This document shows, piece by piece, positions 1-6,062 of a stretch of 9,260 nucleotides of DNA. The DNA comes from JBAYHN01 sp041666125 (lineage in GTDB: Bacteria > Patescibacteriota > Gracilibacteria > UBA1369 > UM-FILTER-53-11): positions 1 to 9,260 of the forward strand of contig JBAYHN010000053.1 of NCBI GenBank assembly GCA_041666125.1, given 5' to 3'. Both the position numbers and the translations under genes were made by a program. How positions within the stretch are numbered: the first letter of the stretch is position 1; every line of letters starts with the position of its first letter. Below the pieces are notes generated by a model. That model ran no database searches and was not told the DNA's origin. It saw nothing but the letters and a program-made list of their open reading frames with translations.

Positions 1-380
1 CAGCCAACATATGGAATCGACGCAATTTCCAGCATGCCCTGAACCGTTCCATCTTCGCCATAAGGCCCATGTAATACCGGAAAAACGATGTCTACTTTTT
101 TAAATTCGCACTCGTCATCTTTGTCGTTATAAATAAAAACTCCTTTTTGGGCAGGATCCAAGCTGAGCGAAACATTATCTAGCCCTGCGGTTTTACCTTT
201 TTTGAGAGATTCCATCACGTTTTTGCCGGCAACCCATTTGCCGGTTTTTGTTATCCCTATGGGGATAATCTCATATTTCTTTTTATCCAACGCACCTATT
301 ATGGAAGTTGCAGAAACCAGTGAAACTTCGTGTTCACCGCTCCTGCCCCCGAACAAAACTGCTATTTTGAGTTTATTCAT
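1..380 (-). CDS. ddl: D-alanine--D-alanine ligase, N-terminal part (partial)
   Basis: ATP-dependent ligase that joins two D-alanines to make the D-Ala-D-Ala end of the peptidoglycan stem peptide in the cytoplasm. Reading leftwards from the ATG at 380-378, about 126 codons are present before the window edge; the ATP-grasp domain lies outside. The N-terminal ligase domain is recognisable from VLFGGRSGEHEVSLVSA near residue 8 and FPVLHGPYGEDGTVQG near residue 98, both characteristic of Ddl. The gene lies downstream of alr on the same strand, so the enzyme making D-Ala and the one consuming it are neighbours. The ATG is chosen because an extended -10 (TGGTATAAT) ends 9 nt upstream, which implies a nearly leaderless mRNA; no Shine-Dalgarno is visible. 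Identification is secure; nothing can be said of the C-terminal half. Confidence 0.95.
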   Translation of the reverse strand, partial: MNKLKIAVLFGGRSGEHEVSLVSATSIIGALDKKKYEIIPIGITKTGKWVAGKNVMESLKKGKTAGLDNVSLSLDPAQKGVFIYNDKDDECEFKKVDIVFPVLHGPYGEDGTVQGMLEIASIPYVG

Positions 381-389
381 ACGCACCTG

Positions 390-417
390 ATTATACCATT
401 GAGTAAATCCTCGCCAA
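390..417 (-). promoter_or_regulatory. Promoter of ddl (extended -10)
   Basis: On the minus strand TATAAT lies at 395-390, preceded by TGG (398-396), giving a TGnTATAAT extended -10. A partial -35, TTGGCG, lies at 417-412 with a 16-nt spacer. The predicted start near 383 leaves only about 2-4 nt before the ddl ATG at 380. Seen by eye from consensus; not tested. Confidence 0.7.
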
Positions 418-427
418 TTGGTATAAT
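399..427 (+). promoter_or_regulatory. Promoter of the small plus-strand gene (TTGAGT-N17-TATAAT)
   Basis: TTGAGT at 399-404, a 17-bp spacer, then TATAAT at 422-427 preceded by TGG (extended -10). A start 7 nt beyond the -10 falls at 434, the A of the second of two consecutive ATGs. It is back-to-back with the ddl promoter, and the two extended -10s form a perfect 9-bp inverted repeat (390-398 and 419-427). Confidence 0.7.
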
Positions 428-430
428 GAT

Positions 431-622
431 ATGATGCAAAATGTGATTGACTCAACCAGAGGAAGACTTATGCCTTTTTTGAGAAATGCAGGTTTTGATA
501 TTCCGGAAGCGCCAAGAATGGACGTTTCTCATGTCGAAATGGGCCTGGATAGATTTGTTAAGAAAGTTCCTACAAGAAATTATAAGAATTTGGCACGCAT
601 GGTACCTATTAAGTGGCTTTAA
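431..622 (+). CDS. Small basic protein of unknown function
   Basis: I do not recognise this 63-codon gene. It is supported as real mainly by the near-consensus promoter immediately upstream, by its filling the space between ddl and alr, and by unremarkable codon use. The protein is rich in Arg and Lys, has no cysteine, no signal peptide and no obvious membrane segment. It contains GFDIPEAPRMDVSHVEMGLD in its middle and a basic segment (KKVPTRNYKNLARM) near the C-terminus. Two start codons are adjacent (431 and 434); the predicted transcription start coincides with 434, so the mRNA may be leaderless. Its stop (620-622) overlaps the convergent stop of alr (619-621). A chance ORF remains possible; conservation in relatives would settle it. 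Confidence 0.5.
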   Translation: MMQNVIDSTRGRLMPFLRNAGFDIPEAPRMDVSHVEMGLDRFVKKVPTRNYKNLARMVPIKWL

Positions 623-1821
623 ACAACGATCCTCGGGATACGCTCGTTTATTCTCGTGGTGATTTCGTAGTTAATCGTTCCAGTTAGCTCCGCCAAATAA
701 TCTGCAGAAACTTCCAGTTTTCCGCTGCGGCCAAGGAGAATTACTTCATCTTCCACCTTTGCTTCCGGAATATTTGTAGCATCCACCATTATGATATTCA
801 TGCACACACGACCAATAACTTTTGCCTTTTTGCCATGAATTAAAACATGCGCCGCGTTAGAAAAACCACGATCATAGCCATCATAATAACCAACAGGCAA
901 AATCGCCAAGCGCGTTTTTTTTGCCGTTTTATGCGTACATCCATATCCAACATATGAATTTTTTGGAATTTCTTTTATTTGAGCAATTCGCGTTTTCCAG
1001 GTTAAAACCGGCTCAAGCGTAAAGTTTTTATTGATTTTTCGCATGGCATTTTTTGTAGAATCCGAAGGCCAAAGTCCATAAATTGCAATTCCAGGACGCA
1101 CCATTTGAAAATGCGTTTGAGGGAAAAGCATTGTCGCTGCGGAATTTGCCATGTGCATGACTGGAATATTTATTCCATTTTTTTGTAAGGTCGCAGAAAT
1201 TTCTTTAAATTTTTGAATTTGATGAAGTGGATAGCTGGACAGCGCATGAACGGTTTTAATTTTTCCCGTAGCAGTATCCATAATTCTTTCCGTCTCAAGA
1301 TCCTCGATGTTCGCAAAATGGCTTGCCATTCCCTCTATTTCAATATTCGGAAGACGCTGCGCAAACTCAACAAAATCCAAAATTTCACTTTCCAAAATTC
1401 CTTGCCGATTATTTCCGGTTTCAATTTTTAAATGTATTTTTGCAGTTTTCTTTTGCTTCTGCGCAGCCTGCGAAAGCTTTTTTACAGTAATTTTATTATA
1501 AATAATAAGCCTGCAATCCAAATTCACAGCCTCCGCCAAATCCTGTTCCATTGTGTAGCCCATTATATATATAGGAGATTTAATGCCGGTTTTCCTCAAA
1601 ATCTGAGCTTCGAACAGAGAATTTACACATAACCAGTTAGCGCCGGCAGCAAGTATGATTTTTGCGGATTCACAAATGCCGTGACCATATGCGTTAGCCT
1701 TTACAGCCGGTGCAAGTATTGCGCCGTTACTAGCCAGCTTTTTGAAGTTTTGTACATTCTCGGTTAAAGCGCGCCTATCTATTTCAACCCACGTTAGCTG
1801 CCTTTTGGCTATAGTTGACAT
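619..1821 (-). CDS. alr: Alanine racemase
   Basis: PLP-dependent enzyme that interconverts L- and D-alanine to supply Ddl for peptidoglycan synthesis. At 400 aa it is near the usual length. The N-terminal TIM barrel carries PAVKANAYGHG (residues 38-48), with K41 as the Schiff-base lysine. HLKIETGNNRQG (130-141) supplies the equivalents of the carbamylated lysine (K132) and the PLP-contacting arginine (R139). The C-terminal beta domain has SYVGYG (289-294) with the catalytic tyrosine Y293, then GYYDGYDRGFSN and GRVCMNIIMVDAT. In the last motif the usual CMD is CMN (N342), a departure from most family members. The start at 1821 is preceded by TATAAT 9 nt upstream and no Shine-Dalgarno. It is encoded on the same strand as ddl. 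Function is confident; activity is not proven given the D-to-N change. Confidence 0.96.
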   Translation of the reverse strand: MSTIAKRQLTWVEIDRRALTENVQNFKKLASNGAILAPAVKANAYGHGICESAKIILAAGANWLCVNSLFEAQILRKTGIKSPIYIMGYTMEQDLAEAVNLDCRLIIYNKITVKKLSQAAQKQKKTAKIHLKIETGNNRQGILESEILDFVEFAQRLPNIEIEGMASHFANIEDLETERIMDTATGKIKTVHALSSYPLHQIQKFKEISATLQKNGINIPVMHMANSAATMLFPQTHFQMVRPGIAIYGLWPSDSTKNAMRKINKNFTLEPVLTWKTRIAQIKEIPKNSYVGYGCTHKTAKKTRLAILPVGYYDGYDRGFSNAAHVLIHGKKAKVIGRVCMNIIMVDATNIPEAKVEDEVILLGRSGKLEVSADYLAELTGTINYEITTRINERIPRIVV

Positions 1822-1843
1822 GAAGTCTTAATTATAGTACAAT
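1815..1843 (+). promoter_or_regulatory. Near-consensus promoter for the Met/Gln-rich secreted protein
   Basis: TTGACA at 1815-1820 (a perfect -35), a 17-bp spacer, then TACAAT at 1838-1843. The -35 lies within the first codons of the divergent alr. The predicted start at 1850-1851 gives an 85-nt leader before the ATG at 1935. The leader holds a small TAAAAGC/GCTTTTA hairpin (about 1874-1893) and a 17-codon mini-ORF starting at 1851. Confidence 0.75.
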
Positions 1844-1860
1844 ATATTCGATGGATGTAA
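1831..1860 (-). promoter_or_regulatory. Promoter of alr
   Basis: On the minus strand TATAAT lies at 1836-1831, 9 nt before the alr ATG. The -35 region is weak (TTACAT at 1860-1855, 18-nt spacer). The predicted start, about 1824, leaves a leader of 2-4 nt. It overlaps the opposing promoter at 1815-1843. Confidence 0.6.
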
Positions 1861-1934
1861 AACAACATTCTTCTAAAAGCAATATAGCTTTTAAATACAA
1901 ATAGACAAATTTTATTTCTTAACATTTTATTTGT

Positions 1935-2951
1935 ATGGGGAAAAACAAAAACACATTTAGGGCAGCGGTAGGGGAAATGAAGCACTTTTTACTTGGATCA
2001 GCGTTGGTGCTTACGCTTGTTACAGTTGTGCCGGTTTTGGCACAGAGTGGCGCAATGGGGAGTGGAATGGGTAGCCCTGGCATGGGAGCCGGAATGGGCG
2101 GGGGCCAGCAAGTGGGCCAGCCAAGCGGAATGAATAAGCAACAGAACAATCAACTCAAGCAAATGATGAACCAAGGTGGAATAAATGCCGATAAAGCCGG
2201 ACAGGCAGGAAAAATGATGAATCAACTAAATCAGTTGAACAACAAACAAGGTCAGAAAAGCGGCACTTCCGGCCTAAACGGTTCAGCAAATAAAATGATG
2301 AACGGCCAGCAAGGCCAGGGAATGGGACAAGGCAAACAAGGCATGGGCATGGGCCAAAATAAACAAGGCCAGACTGGAAACAAGATGAACCAAAAAAAGG
2401 CTCCAAAGAAAATGGATGCCAGCAAATTCACAAAGTCATATGACAAGGTTTTAGCAACAATTACAAAGGCAAACGATCAATTTGCTGCCAAGGTTGCCAA
2501 AATCAATACACCACTAAAAACTCCAAACAAAGTTTTCACTCTTGTTAATACAGCTCTAAAGAATGACGTAAAATTCTGCAGAGTTACACAAACTCCAATG
2601 ATTCCTTTGGAGCTAGATGTGGAGGATTTTGATTGCCAGGGTTACATCGAAGAACAAATGGCAGCTCTAAGTGATTTGAAAGAATCTTATCTTGCTGCAG
2701 AAACTGACGACGAAAGAACAGAAATCTTGACGTCCGCATCGGATTTGGTAACAGAATCATTTGATCAATTCTCAACAACTATTGAGGATCTAAAAACTGC
2801 TATAGAAGATGCTGTTGAAGCAGCTAATGCAGAACAGGAAGAGGAAAACATTATAGAAGAAGAGCCAACATTGGACTATTCGGCACCGGTTAATACAGTT
2901 CCGGATGCAGAACCAGCTCCTACAACAGATAACACAAACACAGGTCTTTAG
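1935..2951 (+). CDS. Secreted Met/Gly/Gln-rich low-complexity protein, unknown function
   Basis: Not a family I recognise (338 aa). The N-terminus is a signal peptide: basic start, hydrophobic stretch at about residues 18-35, and a likely cleavage after VLA (residue 36, before QSG). Residues about 37-153 are low complexity, built from Gly, Met, Gln, Asn and Lys with repeated GMG, GQGMGQGKQ and KMMNQ-like units. Residues 155-300 look like a folded, mostly helical domain with only two cysteines (C215, C234), possibly a disulfide. The tail (about 298-338) is acidic, then Pro/Thr-rich. An internal ATG at 1977 (residue 15) would also give a complete signal peptide and has AGGGGA just upstream, though too close for a standard Shine-Dalgarno, so the start is uncertain. 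It has its own promoter and terminator. Export is inferred from sequence. Methionine-rich exported tracts can bind Cu(I), but nothing here proves that. Confidence 0.85.
   Translation: MGKNKNTFRAAVGEMKHFLLGSALVLTLVTVVPVLAQSGAMGSGMGSPGMGAGMGGGQQVGQPSGMNKQQNNQLKQMMNQGGINADKAGQAGKMMNQLNQLNNKQGQKSGTSGLNGSANKMMNGQQGQGMGQGKQGMGMGQNKQGQTGNKMNQKKAPKKMDASKFTKSYDKVLATITKANDQFAAKVAKINTPLKTPNKVFTLVNTALKNDVKFCRVTQTPMIPLELDVEDFDCQGYIEEQMAALSDLKESYLAAETDDERTEILTSASDLVTESFDQFSTTIEDLKTAIEDAVEAANAEQEEENIIEEEPTLDYSAPVNTVPDAEPAPTTDNTNTGL
2043..2393 (+). repeat. Imperfect low-complexity repeats encoding the Met/Gly/Gln tract
   Basis: DNA encoding residues 37-153 of the secreted protein is an irregular series of short units such as GGCCAG/GGACAA and ATGGGC, giving GMG, GQ and NKQGQ peptides. 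Units vary at synonymous positions, so it is a diverged coding repeat rather than a fresh tandem array. Such tracts can change length by slippage or recombination. Confidence 0.65.
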
Positions 2952-2979
2952 TCTGTCAATGGGGTAAAGCAACAAAAAC

Positions 2980-3016
2980 AAAAGGGTGTTCCACAGGTAT
3001 TGTAGAGCACCCTTTT
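2980..3016 (+). terminator. Intrinsic terminator after the Met/Gln-rich gene
   Basis: AAAAGGGTGTTC (2980-2991) pairs with GAGCACCCTTTT (3005-3016) as a 12-bp stem with one G.U wobble and a 13-nt loop. It lies 29 nt past the stop codon, and the T-run closes the stem. The following gene's -35 overlaps its right arm. Confidence 0.8.
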
Positions 3017-3028
3017 ATATGTTATAAT
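3000..3028 (+). promoter_or_regulatory. Promoter of the four-cysteine membrane-anchored protein
   Basis: TTGTAG at 3000-3005, a 17-bp spacer, then TATAAT at 3023-3028 preceded by TGT (extended -10). The predicted start near 3035 gives a 25-nt A-rich leader with no Shine-Dalgarno before the ATG at 3060. Confidence 0.7.
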
Positions 3029-3059
3029 TATACGATTTACATCATAAACAAAAACAAAT

Positions 3060-3656
3060 ATGGAAAGACGAGGCGTATACAGAAAGGGTAGTGCGGGACA
3101 TCCAAGGAACGCTAGTGCATATCGCATTAGTCTGCAAAGATTCAAACATTGGAGGCCAATGGCGGCATTGCTGGGCTTTATGCTCGTTTTTGCAGCTGCC
3201 CCACTTGTGGGTGATCAGTTCCAAGCATCGCTTTTAACAAATGAGCAGATCAATTCATTCTCGGTAGAGAATCCTGATCATGTAAGAAAAGTTTTGCTTA
3301 ACTCTCTGGATTCTTTTGTGGATGATTGTGAAAGATTAAATGTTGAAAAATGTTCTGAACAGGGACGAACATTAATGGAAGAGATAGCTGTTTCCGGCTC
3401 AGATGTAATGCGTTATAGCGCAGCAGCTGAACTGTTTGCAGCAAGATACGAAAAAGATGTGGCAATTGCCGCATGTAAATATGATCTTTCCGGCAGTTTG
3501 GCCAAGATGAAAGGGGAGGTGGCTCAACTAAATTATTTTATTGATATGTACAGCGACGTTTTGCCAGCTCCGGCACTATTCTCCGCGAGCGAAAATTTGC
3601 AAAATGCAACTTCGGAATTGGATCAGCTTGTACAGTCCTGTATCGAAAATTCATAA
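3060..3656 (+). CDS. Membrane-anchored or secreted four-cysteine protein, unknown function
   Basis: I do not recognise this 198-aa protein. It begins with about 33 residues rich in Arg, Lys and His, then one hydrophobic segment (about 34-51, AALLGFMLVFAAAPLVG). This fits a signal anchor, or a signal peptide with an unusually long n-region. The rest is predicted mostly helical and contains four cysteines (C90, C98, C139, C194) that could form two disulfides outside the cell. There is no lipobox. A later start is not favoured: the next ATG, at residue 34, would remove the basic flank. It has its own extended -10 promoter and an intrinsic terminator, so it is monocistronic. Its neighbour upstream is also exported, helical and of unknown role; a functional link is only a guess. 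Confidence 0.8.
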   Translation: MERRGVYRKGSAGHPRNASAYRISLQRFKHWRPMAALLGFMLVFAAAPLVGDQFQASLLTNEQINSFSVENPDHVRKVLLNSLDSFVDDCERLNVEKCSEQGRTLMEEIAVSGSDVMRYSAAAELFAARYEKDVAIAACKYDLSGSLAKMKGEVAQLNYFIDMYSDVLPAPALFSASENLQNATSELDQLVQSCIENS

Positions 3657-3676
3657 TACCAATTATTTAAATGATT

Positions 3677-3714
3677 AAAGCCCCAAGAATCTAAAAAATC
3701 TGGGGCTTTATTTT
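3677..3714 (+). terminator. Intrinsic terminator after the four-cysteine protein gene
   Basis: AAAGCCCCA (3677-3685) pairs with TGGGGCTTT (3701-3709) as a perfect 9-bp stem with a 15-nt A-rich loop, followed by ATTTT. It starts 21 nt past the stop codon and separates this gene from the rRNA-related operon. Confidence 0.9.
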
Positions 3715-3734
3715 AATGGAAAATGGCTTATAAT
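3707..3734 (+). promoter_or_regulatory. Promoter of the yceD-rpmF-nusB-rnc operon
   Basis: TATAAT at 3729-3734 with a weak -35 (TTTATT, 3707-3712, 16-nt spacer) overlapping the preceding terminator tail. The predicted start near 3741 lies about 4 nt before the ATG at 3745, so the operon mRNA appears almost leaderless. Confidence 0.6.
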
Positions 3735-3744
3735 TCAGATCGTT

Positions 3745-4257
3745 ATGTTGATATACAATGTGGGACAATTGATGAATGCGAACGTGGGAGCCAAAGAAAA
3801 GTTCTCCATAGACGATGATTTGGATATTTCCAAAGTTATTCCCGGCAATGGAGTAATTCATGTTACCGGTGAAGTTGCCATGATGAGGCTTCCTCACGAG
3901 ATTAATGTGCAGGTAAAGCGCCTCAATTCCGAGGTGGTGGGCACCTGCAACAGATGTTTAAAGGTTTTTAAGATAAAACTGGCCGTTTCTCATGCGGAAC
4001 GTGAGTTTATTATTGACCTGCCTGCAGAGGAGATTGAACCTGGAGAAGACATCTTTTATGTGGATAAAAGAACAAGAGAGATAGATCTTACAGATATGGT
4101 GAGCCACGAGCTTCTCTTGCATTTTCCGTTAATTCCAGTATGCTCTGAAAGCTGTAAGGGTCTGTGTGATCAGTGTGGGGTCAACCTTAACGAGACCACT
4201 TGTTCCTGTAAGCACATTACTCGAGTAGCAAATTCACCATTTAGATTTCCTCATTAA
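3745..4257 (+). CDS. yceD: YceD/DUF177 family protein (23S rRNA accumulation)
   Basis: DUF177 (YceD) proteins are encoded next to rpmF in many bacteria and are needed for normal 23S rRNA accumulation; the molecular action is not settled. This 170-aa protein is of usual length. It shows TCNRCLKVF (C68, C71) and a C-terminal cysteine cluster, PVCSESCKGLCDQCGVNLN followed by CSC (C133, C137, C141, C144, C153, C155). The GLCxxCGxNLN signature is typical of the family, and the cysteines suggest metal binding. It is the first gene of the operon; its stop lies 11 nt before the rpmF ATG. No Shine-Dalgarno precedes the start, and a -10 element sits 10 nt upstream. Confidence 0.9.
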   Translation: MLIYNVGQLMNANVGAKEKFSIDDDLDISKVIPGNGVIHVTGEVAMMRLPHEINVQVKRLNSEVVGTCNRCLKVFKIKLAVSHAEREFIIDLPAEEIEPGEDIFYVDKRTREIDLTDMVSHELLLHFPLIPVCSESCKGLCDQCGVNLNETTCSCKHITRVANSPFRFPH

Positions 4258-4268
4258 TCTTTTAAGCC

Positions 4269-4508
4269 ATGGCAAAACATCCAGTACCCAAAAAGAAAGT
4301 CTCCAATGCACGTAGCGCACAACGCTTCGCTTCATTTAAACAGAAAAAGTACCGCAAGATCAAAAACTTTGTAAATATTATAAAGTGCAAAGCCTGCGGA
4401 AACCCTGCATTAAATCAACAAGCTTGCCCAAAATGTGGCAATTATCGTGGACGTTCCACAAGGGACGCCAAAAAAGTTGTAGAAAAGATCACGAAAGTAA
4501 AAGCTTAA
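4269..4508 (+). CDS. rpmF: Large-subunit ribosomal protein bL32
   Basis: Component of the 50S subunit. This 79-aa protein starts MAKHPVPKKKVSNARSAQR, the usual bL32 opening, and carries a zinc-ribbon CKACG...CPKCGNYRG with C40, C43, C53 and C56. It is longer than the roughly 60-aa bL32 of most bacteria, with a basic stretch at about residues 24-34 and a Lys-rich C-terminal tail after the zinc ribbon. It follows yceD directly, the classic arrangement, but here leads into nusB and rnc rather than the fatty-acid genes found in many genomes. No Shine-Dalgarno is visible in the short gap before its ATG. Confidence 0.96.
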   Translation: MAKHPVPKKKVSNARSAQRFASFKQKKYRKIKNFVNIIKCKACGNPALNQQACPKCGNYRGRSTRDAKKVVEKITKVKA

Positions 4509-4538
4509 TTAAGGAATTTCTAACGTTCTTTTAAAAAT

Positions 4539-4994
4539 ATGGGCAGCTCTCGCCATTTAGGCCGAGTACTGGTTCTAAAAACACTATTCTCTTACGAATT
4601 TCATGGAGGAGATCCGGAAGGAACCCTTGAATATATCGCCAAAGAGTTTGAAGGCAAGATTTCTGATTTAAGTTTTGCCTACGAACTTTTGAATGGTGTG
4701 TTGCGCGATCAAAAGAAAATTCACGAACTGATAGTTAAGTACGCACCGGCATGGCCGGTAGATAAGATCGCCAAAATAGACAGGGCCGCTTTGGAAATAG
4801 GCACCTACGAGATGCTTTATTCCACAGATATCCCTGCGGTTGTTGCCATAGACGAGGCGATTGAACTTGTAAAAACCTATGGTAGCGAAAATTCACAAAA
4901 GTTTGTTAACGGTGTTCTAAATGCAATATATAAAGCTGAAGGATCTTCTGCCGACATTGCAAAAAAAGATCCGAGTAAAATTCAAAAACCCTGA
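4539..4994 (+). CDS. nusB: Transcription antitermination factor NusB
   Basis: NusB binds boxA RNA with NusE (uS10) and promotes antitermination of rRNA transcription. This 151-aa all-helical protein matches family length. Recognisable parts are the N-terminal SSRHLGRVLVLKTLFSYEF, the core WPVDKIAKIDRAALEIGTYEM (residues 72-92), and the C-terminal KFVNGVLNAIYK (121-132). A Lys-rich tail of about 19 residues follows the family domain. The stop is TGA, showing that TGA terminates in this organism. The last 74 nt overlap the first ATG available to rnc. The 30-nt gap from rpmF contains no promoter or Shine-Dalgarno that I can support. Confidence 0.94.
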   Translation: MGSSRHLGRVLVLKTLFSYEFHGGDPEGTLEYIAKEFEGKISDLSFAYELLNGVLRDQKKIHELIVKYAPAWPVDKIAKIDRAALEIGTYEMLYSTDIPAVVAIDEAIELVKTYGSENSQKFVNGVLNAIYKAEGSSADIAKKDPSKIQKP

Positions 4995-5628
4995 GCTGCT
5001 TGCTCAGGCCTTCGTGCACAAATCCTATTTAAATGAGCACAAAGATGAGCTTAGTAATGACAACGAAAGATTGGAGTTTTTGGGTGATGCCGTGCTTGAA
5101 TTGGTGACGACGGAGTTTTTATTTGAGAAATTTACAGAGAGTGAGGAGGGGCAACTAACAAGTTTTCGTTCCGCGCTTGTAAAAGGCAGGCATTTGGCAG
5201 AAGTTTCCAAAAAACTTGGGCTTGGGGAATATTTATTGTTGAGTAGGGGAGAAGAAAAGTCGGGTGGAAGTGAAAAAGATTATCTTTTGGCAAATACGCT
5301 GGAAGCTTTAATTGGAGCCATTTATTTGGATAAGGGATTTAAAGCGGCGCACAAATTTATAAGCCGACACATTATTGCCAAGCTGGGGGAAATTGTAAAA
5401 AAAGGGCTGCATGTTGATGCAAAATCGCATTTTCAGGAAAAGGCGCAAGATTGCGAAGGAATGACTCCGGAATATAAAGTTTTGAGCGAGACAGGCCCGG
5501 ATCACAATAAGATTTTTGAAGTTGGCGCGTATCTTGGCGAAGCGCTGGTTGGCAAAGGCCACGGCTCCAGCAAGCAAAAAGCAGAGCAGTCTGCGGCGGA
5601 GGCAGCGCTAAAAGCGAAGGCGTGGTAA
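4921..5628 (+). CDS. rnc: Ribonuclease III
   Basis: Endonuclease cutting double-stranded RNA, including the stems around 16S and 23S rRNA. At 235 aa it is standard length: RNase III domain at about residues 13-150, then a dsRNA-binding domain at about 163-232. The signature NERLEFLGDAVLE (48-60) carries catalytic-type E52 and D56, and E128 lies in NTLEALIGAIYLD. The position equivalent to E. coli D114 is Asn (N125). The ATG at 4921 overlaps nusB by 74 nt; a TTG at 4957 (LQKKIRVKF) is an alternative, with GAAGGA 13 nt before it, and would give an N-terminus closer to typical family starts. It ends the operon and converges with the DUF2203 gene 22 nt away without an evident terminator. Confidence 0.95.
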   Translation: MQYIKLKDLLPTLQKKIRVKFKNPELLAQAFVHKSYLNEHKDELSNDNERLEFLGDAVLELVTTEFLFEKFTESEEGQLTSFRSALVKGRHLAEVSKKLGLGEYLLLSRGEEKSGGSEKDYLLANTLEALIGAIYLDKGFKAAHKFISRHIIAKLGEIVKKGLHVDAKSHFQEKAQDCEGMTPEYKVLSETGPDHNKIFEVGAYLGEALVGKGHGSSKQKAEQSAAEAALKAKAW

Positions 5629-5650
5629 AAATCTTGGCTACGACGGAGTG

Positions 5651-6058
5651 TTAGGCCACGGCCTGATTTAACAGACAGTCGACGCTTCTTCTTTGTGCAA
5701 ACTGTTCGTTTGGGTGGTGCCAGTATGCAACTTCTTTTTCGCCATAGACCCAGCAAAGGTGAACGATTAGCGAATTCGCGATGCATGGAAAATCCACAAT
5801 TCCCTCTTTAAAATCGCGCAAGATAACGCCAATGGATTCAAGCTCTTTTATGTGATAATCAACCTGTTTAAGCAAATTTTCGGCTTCTTTTAATCTTTCG
5901 AGCATTTGTTTTTCCGGCATGGTCAAAGAATCTTTGGCCAATTTAACTTCACTGTTAATTGCAGAAGCTTTTTTGATTTTAATCAAAATATCGCCGACGA
6001 TTGGGCTAACCAAAACCAAAGAACTGGTTGCCTGTGATGGTGAGAAGTATTTTTCCAC
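5651..6058 (-). CDS. DUF2203 family protein
   Basis: A protein of unknown function belonging to DUF2203 by its conserved layout: a charged helical N-terminal half (about residues 24-75, probably helical hairpin or coiled coil), then GVILRDFKEGIVDFPC (77-92) and the hallmark LCWVYGEKEVAYWHHPNEQFAQRR (101-124). The first is the family's G-x-x-x-(K/R)-D-x-x-x-G-x-x-D-F-P pattern; the second is LCW..GE....WH......R. Length (135 aa) is normal. The start must be GTG at 6058 or later, because an in-frame TAG lies four codons upstream. It is 4 nt downstream of the Mrp stop and is the last gene of the MFS-Mrp-DUF2203 unit. No enzymatic role is established. Confidence 0.85.
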   Translation of the reverse strand: MEKYFSPSQATSSLVLVSPIVGDILIKIKKASAINSEVKLAKDSLTMPEKQMLERLKEAENLLKQVDYHIKELESIGVILRDFKEGIVDFPCIANSLIVHLCWVYGEKEVAYWHHPNEQFAQRRSVDCLLNQAVA

Positions 6059-6062
6059 GACC

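Noticed and set aside
2043..2393. CRISPR array or tandem satellite suggested by the repetitive DNA
   Set aside because: Units are irregular, very short and keep one reading frame with synonymous variation, so this is coding low complexity; there are no spacers.
4992..4994. TGA read as glycine (Gracilibacteria/Absconditabacteria code)
   Set aside because: nusB ends sensibly at this TGA after its family domain and a short tail, other genes end in TAA or TAG, and no gene needs an internal TGA to be complete.
5629..5665. Bidirectional terminator between rnc and the DUF2203 gene (AGGCC/GGCCT at about 5653)
   Set aside because: The loop would be only 2 nt and no T-tract follows on either strand.
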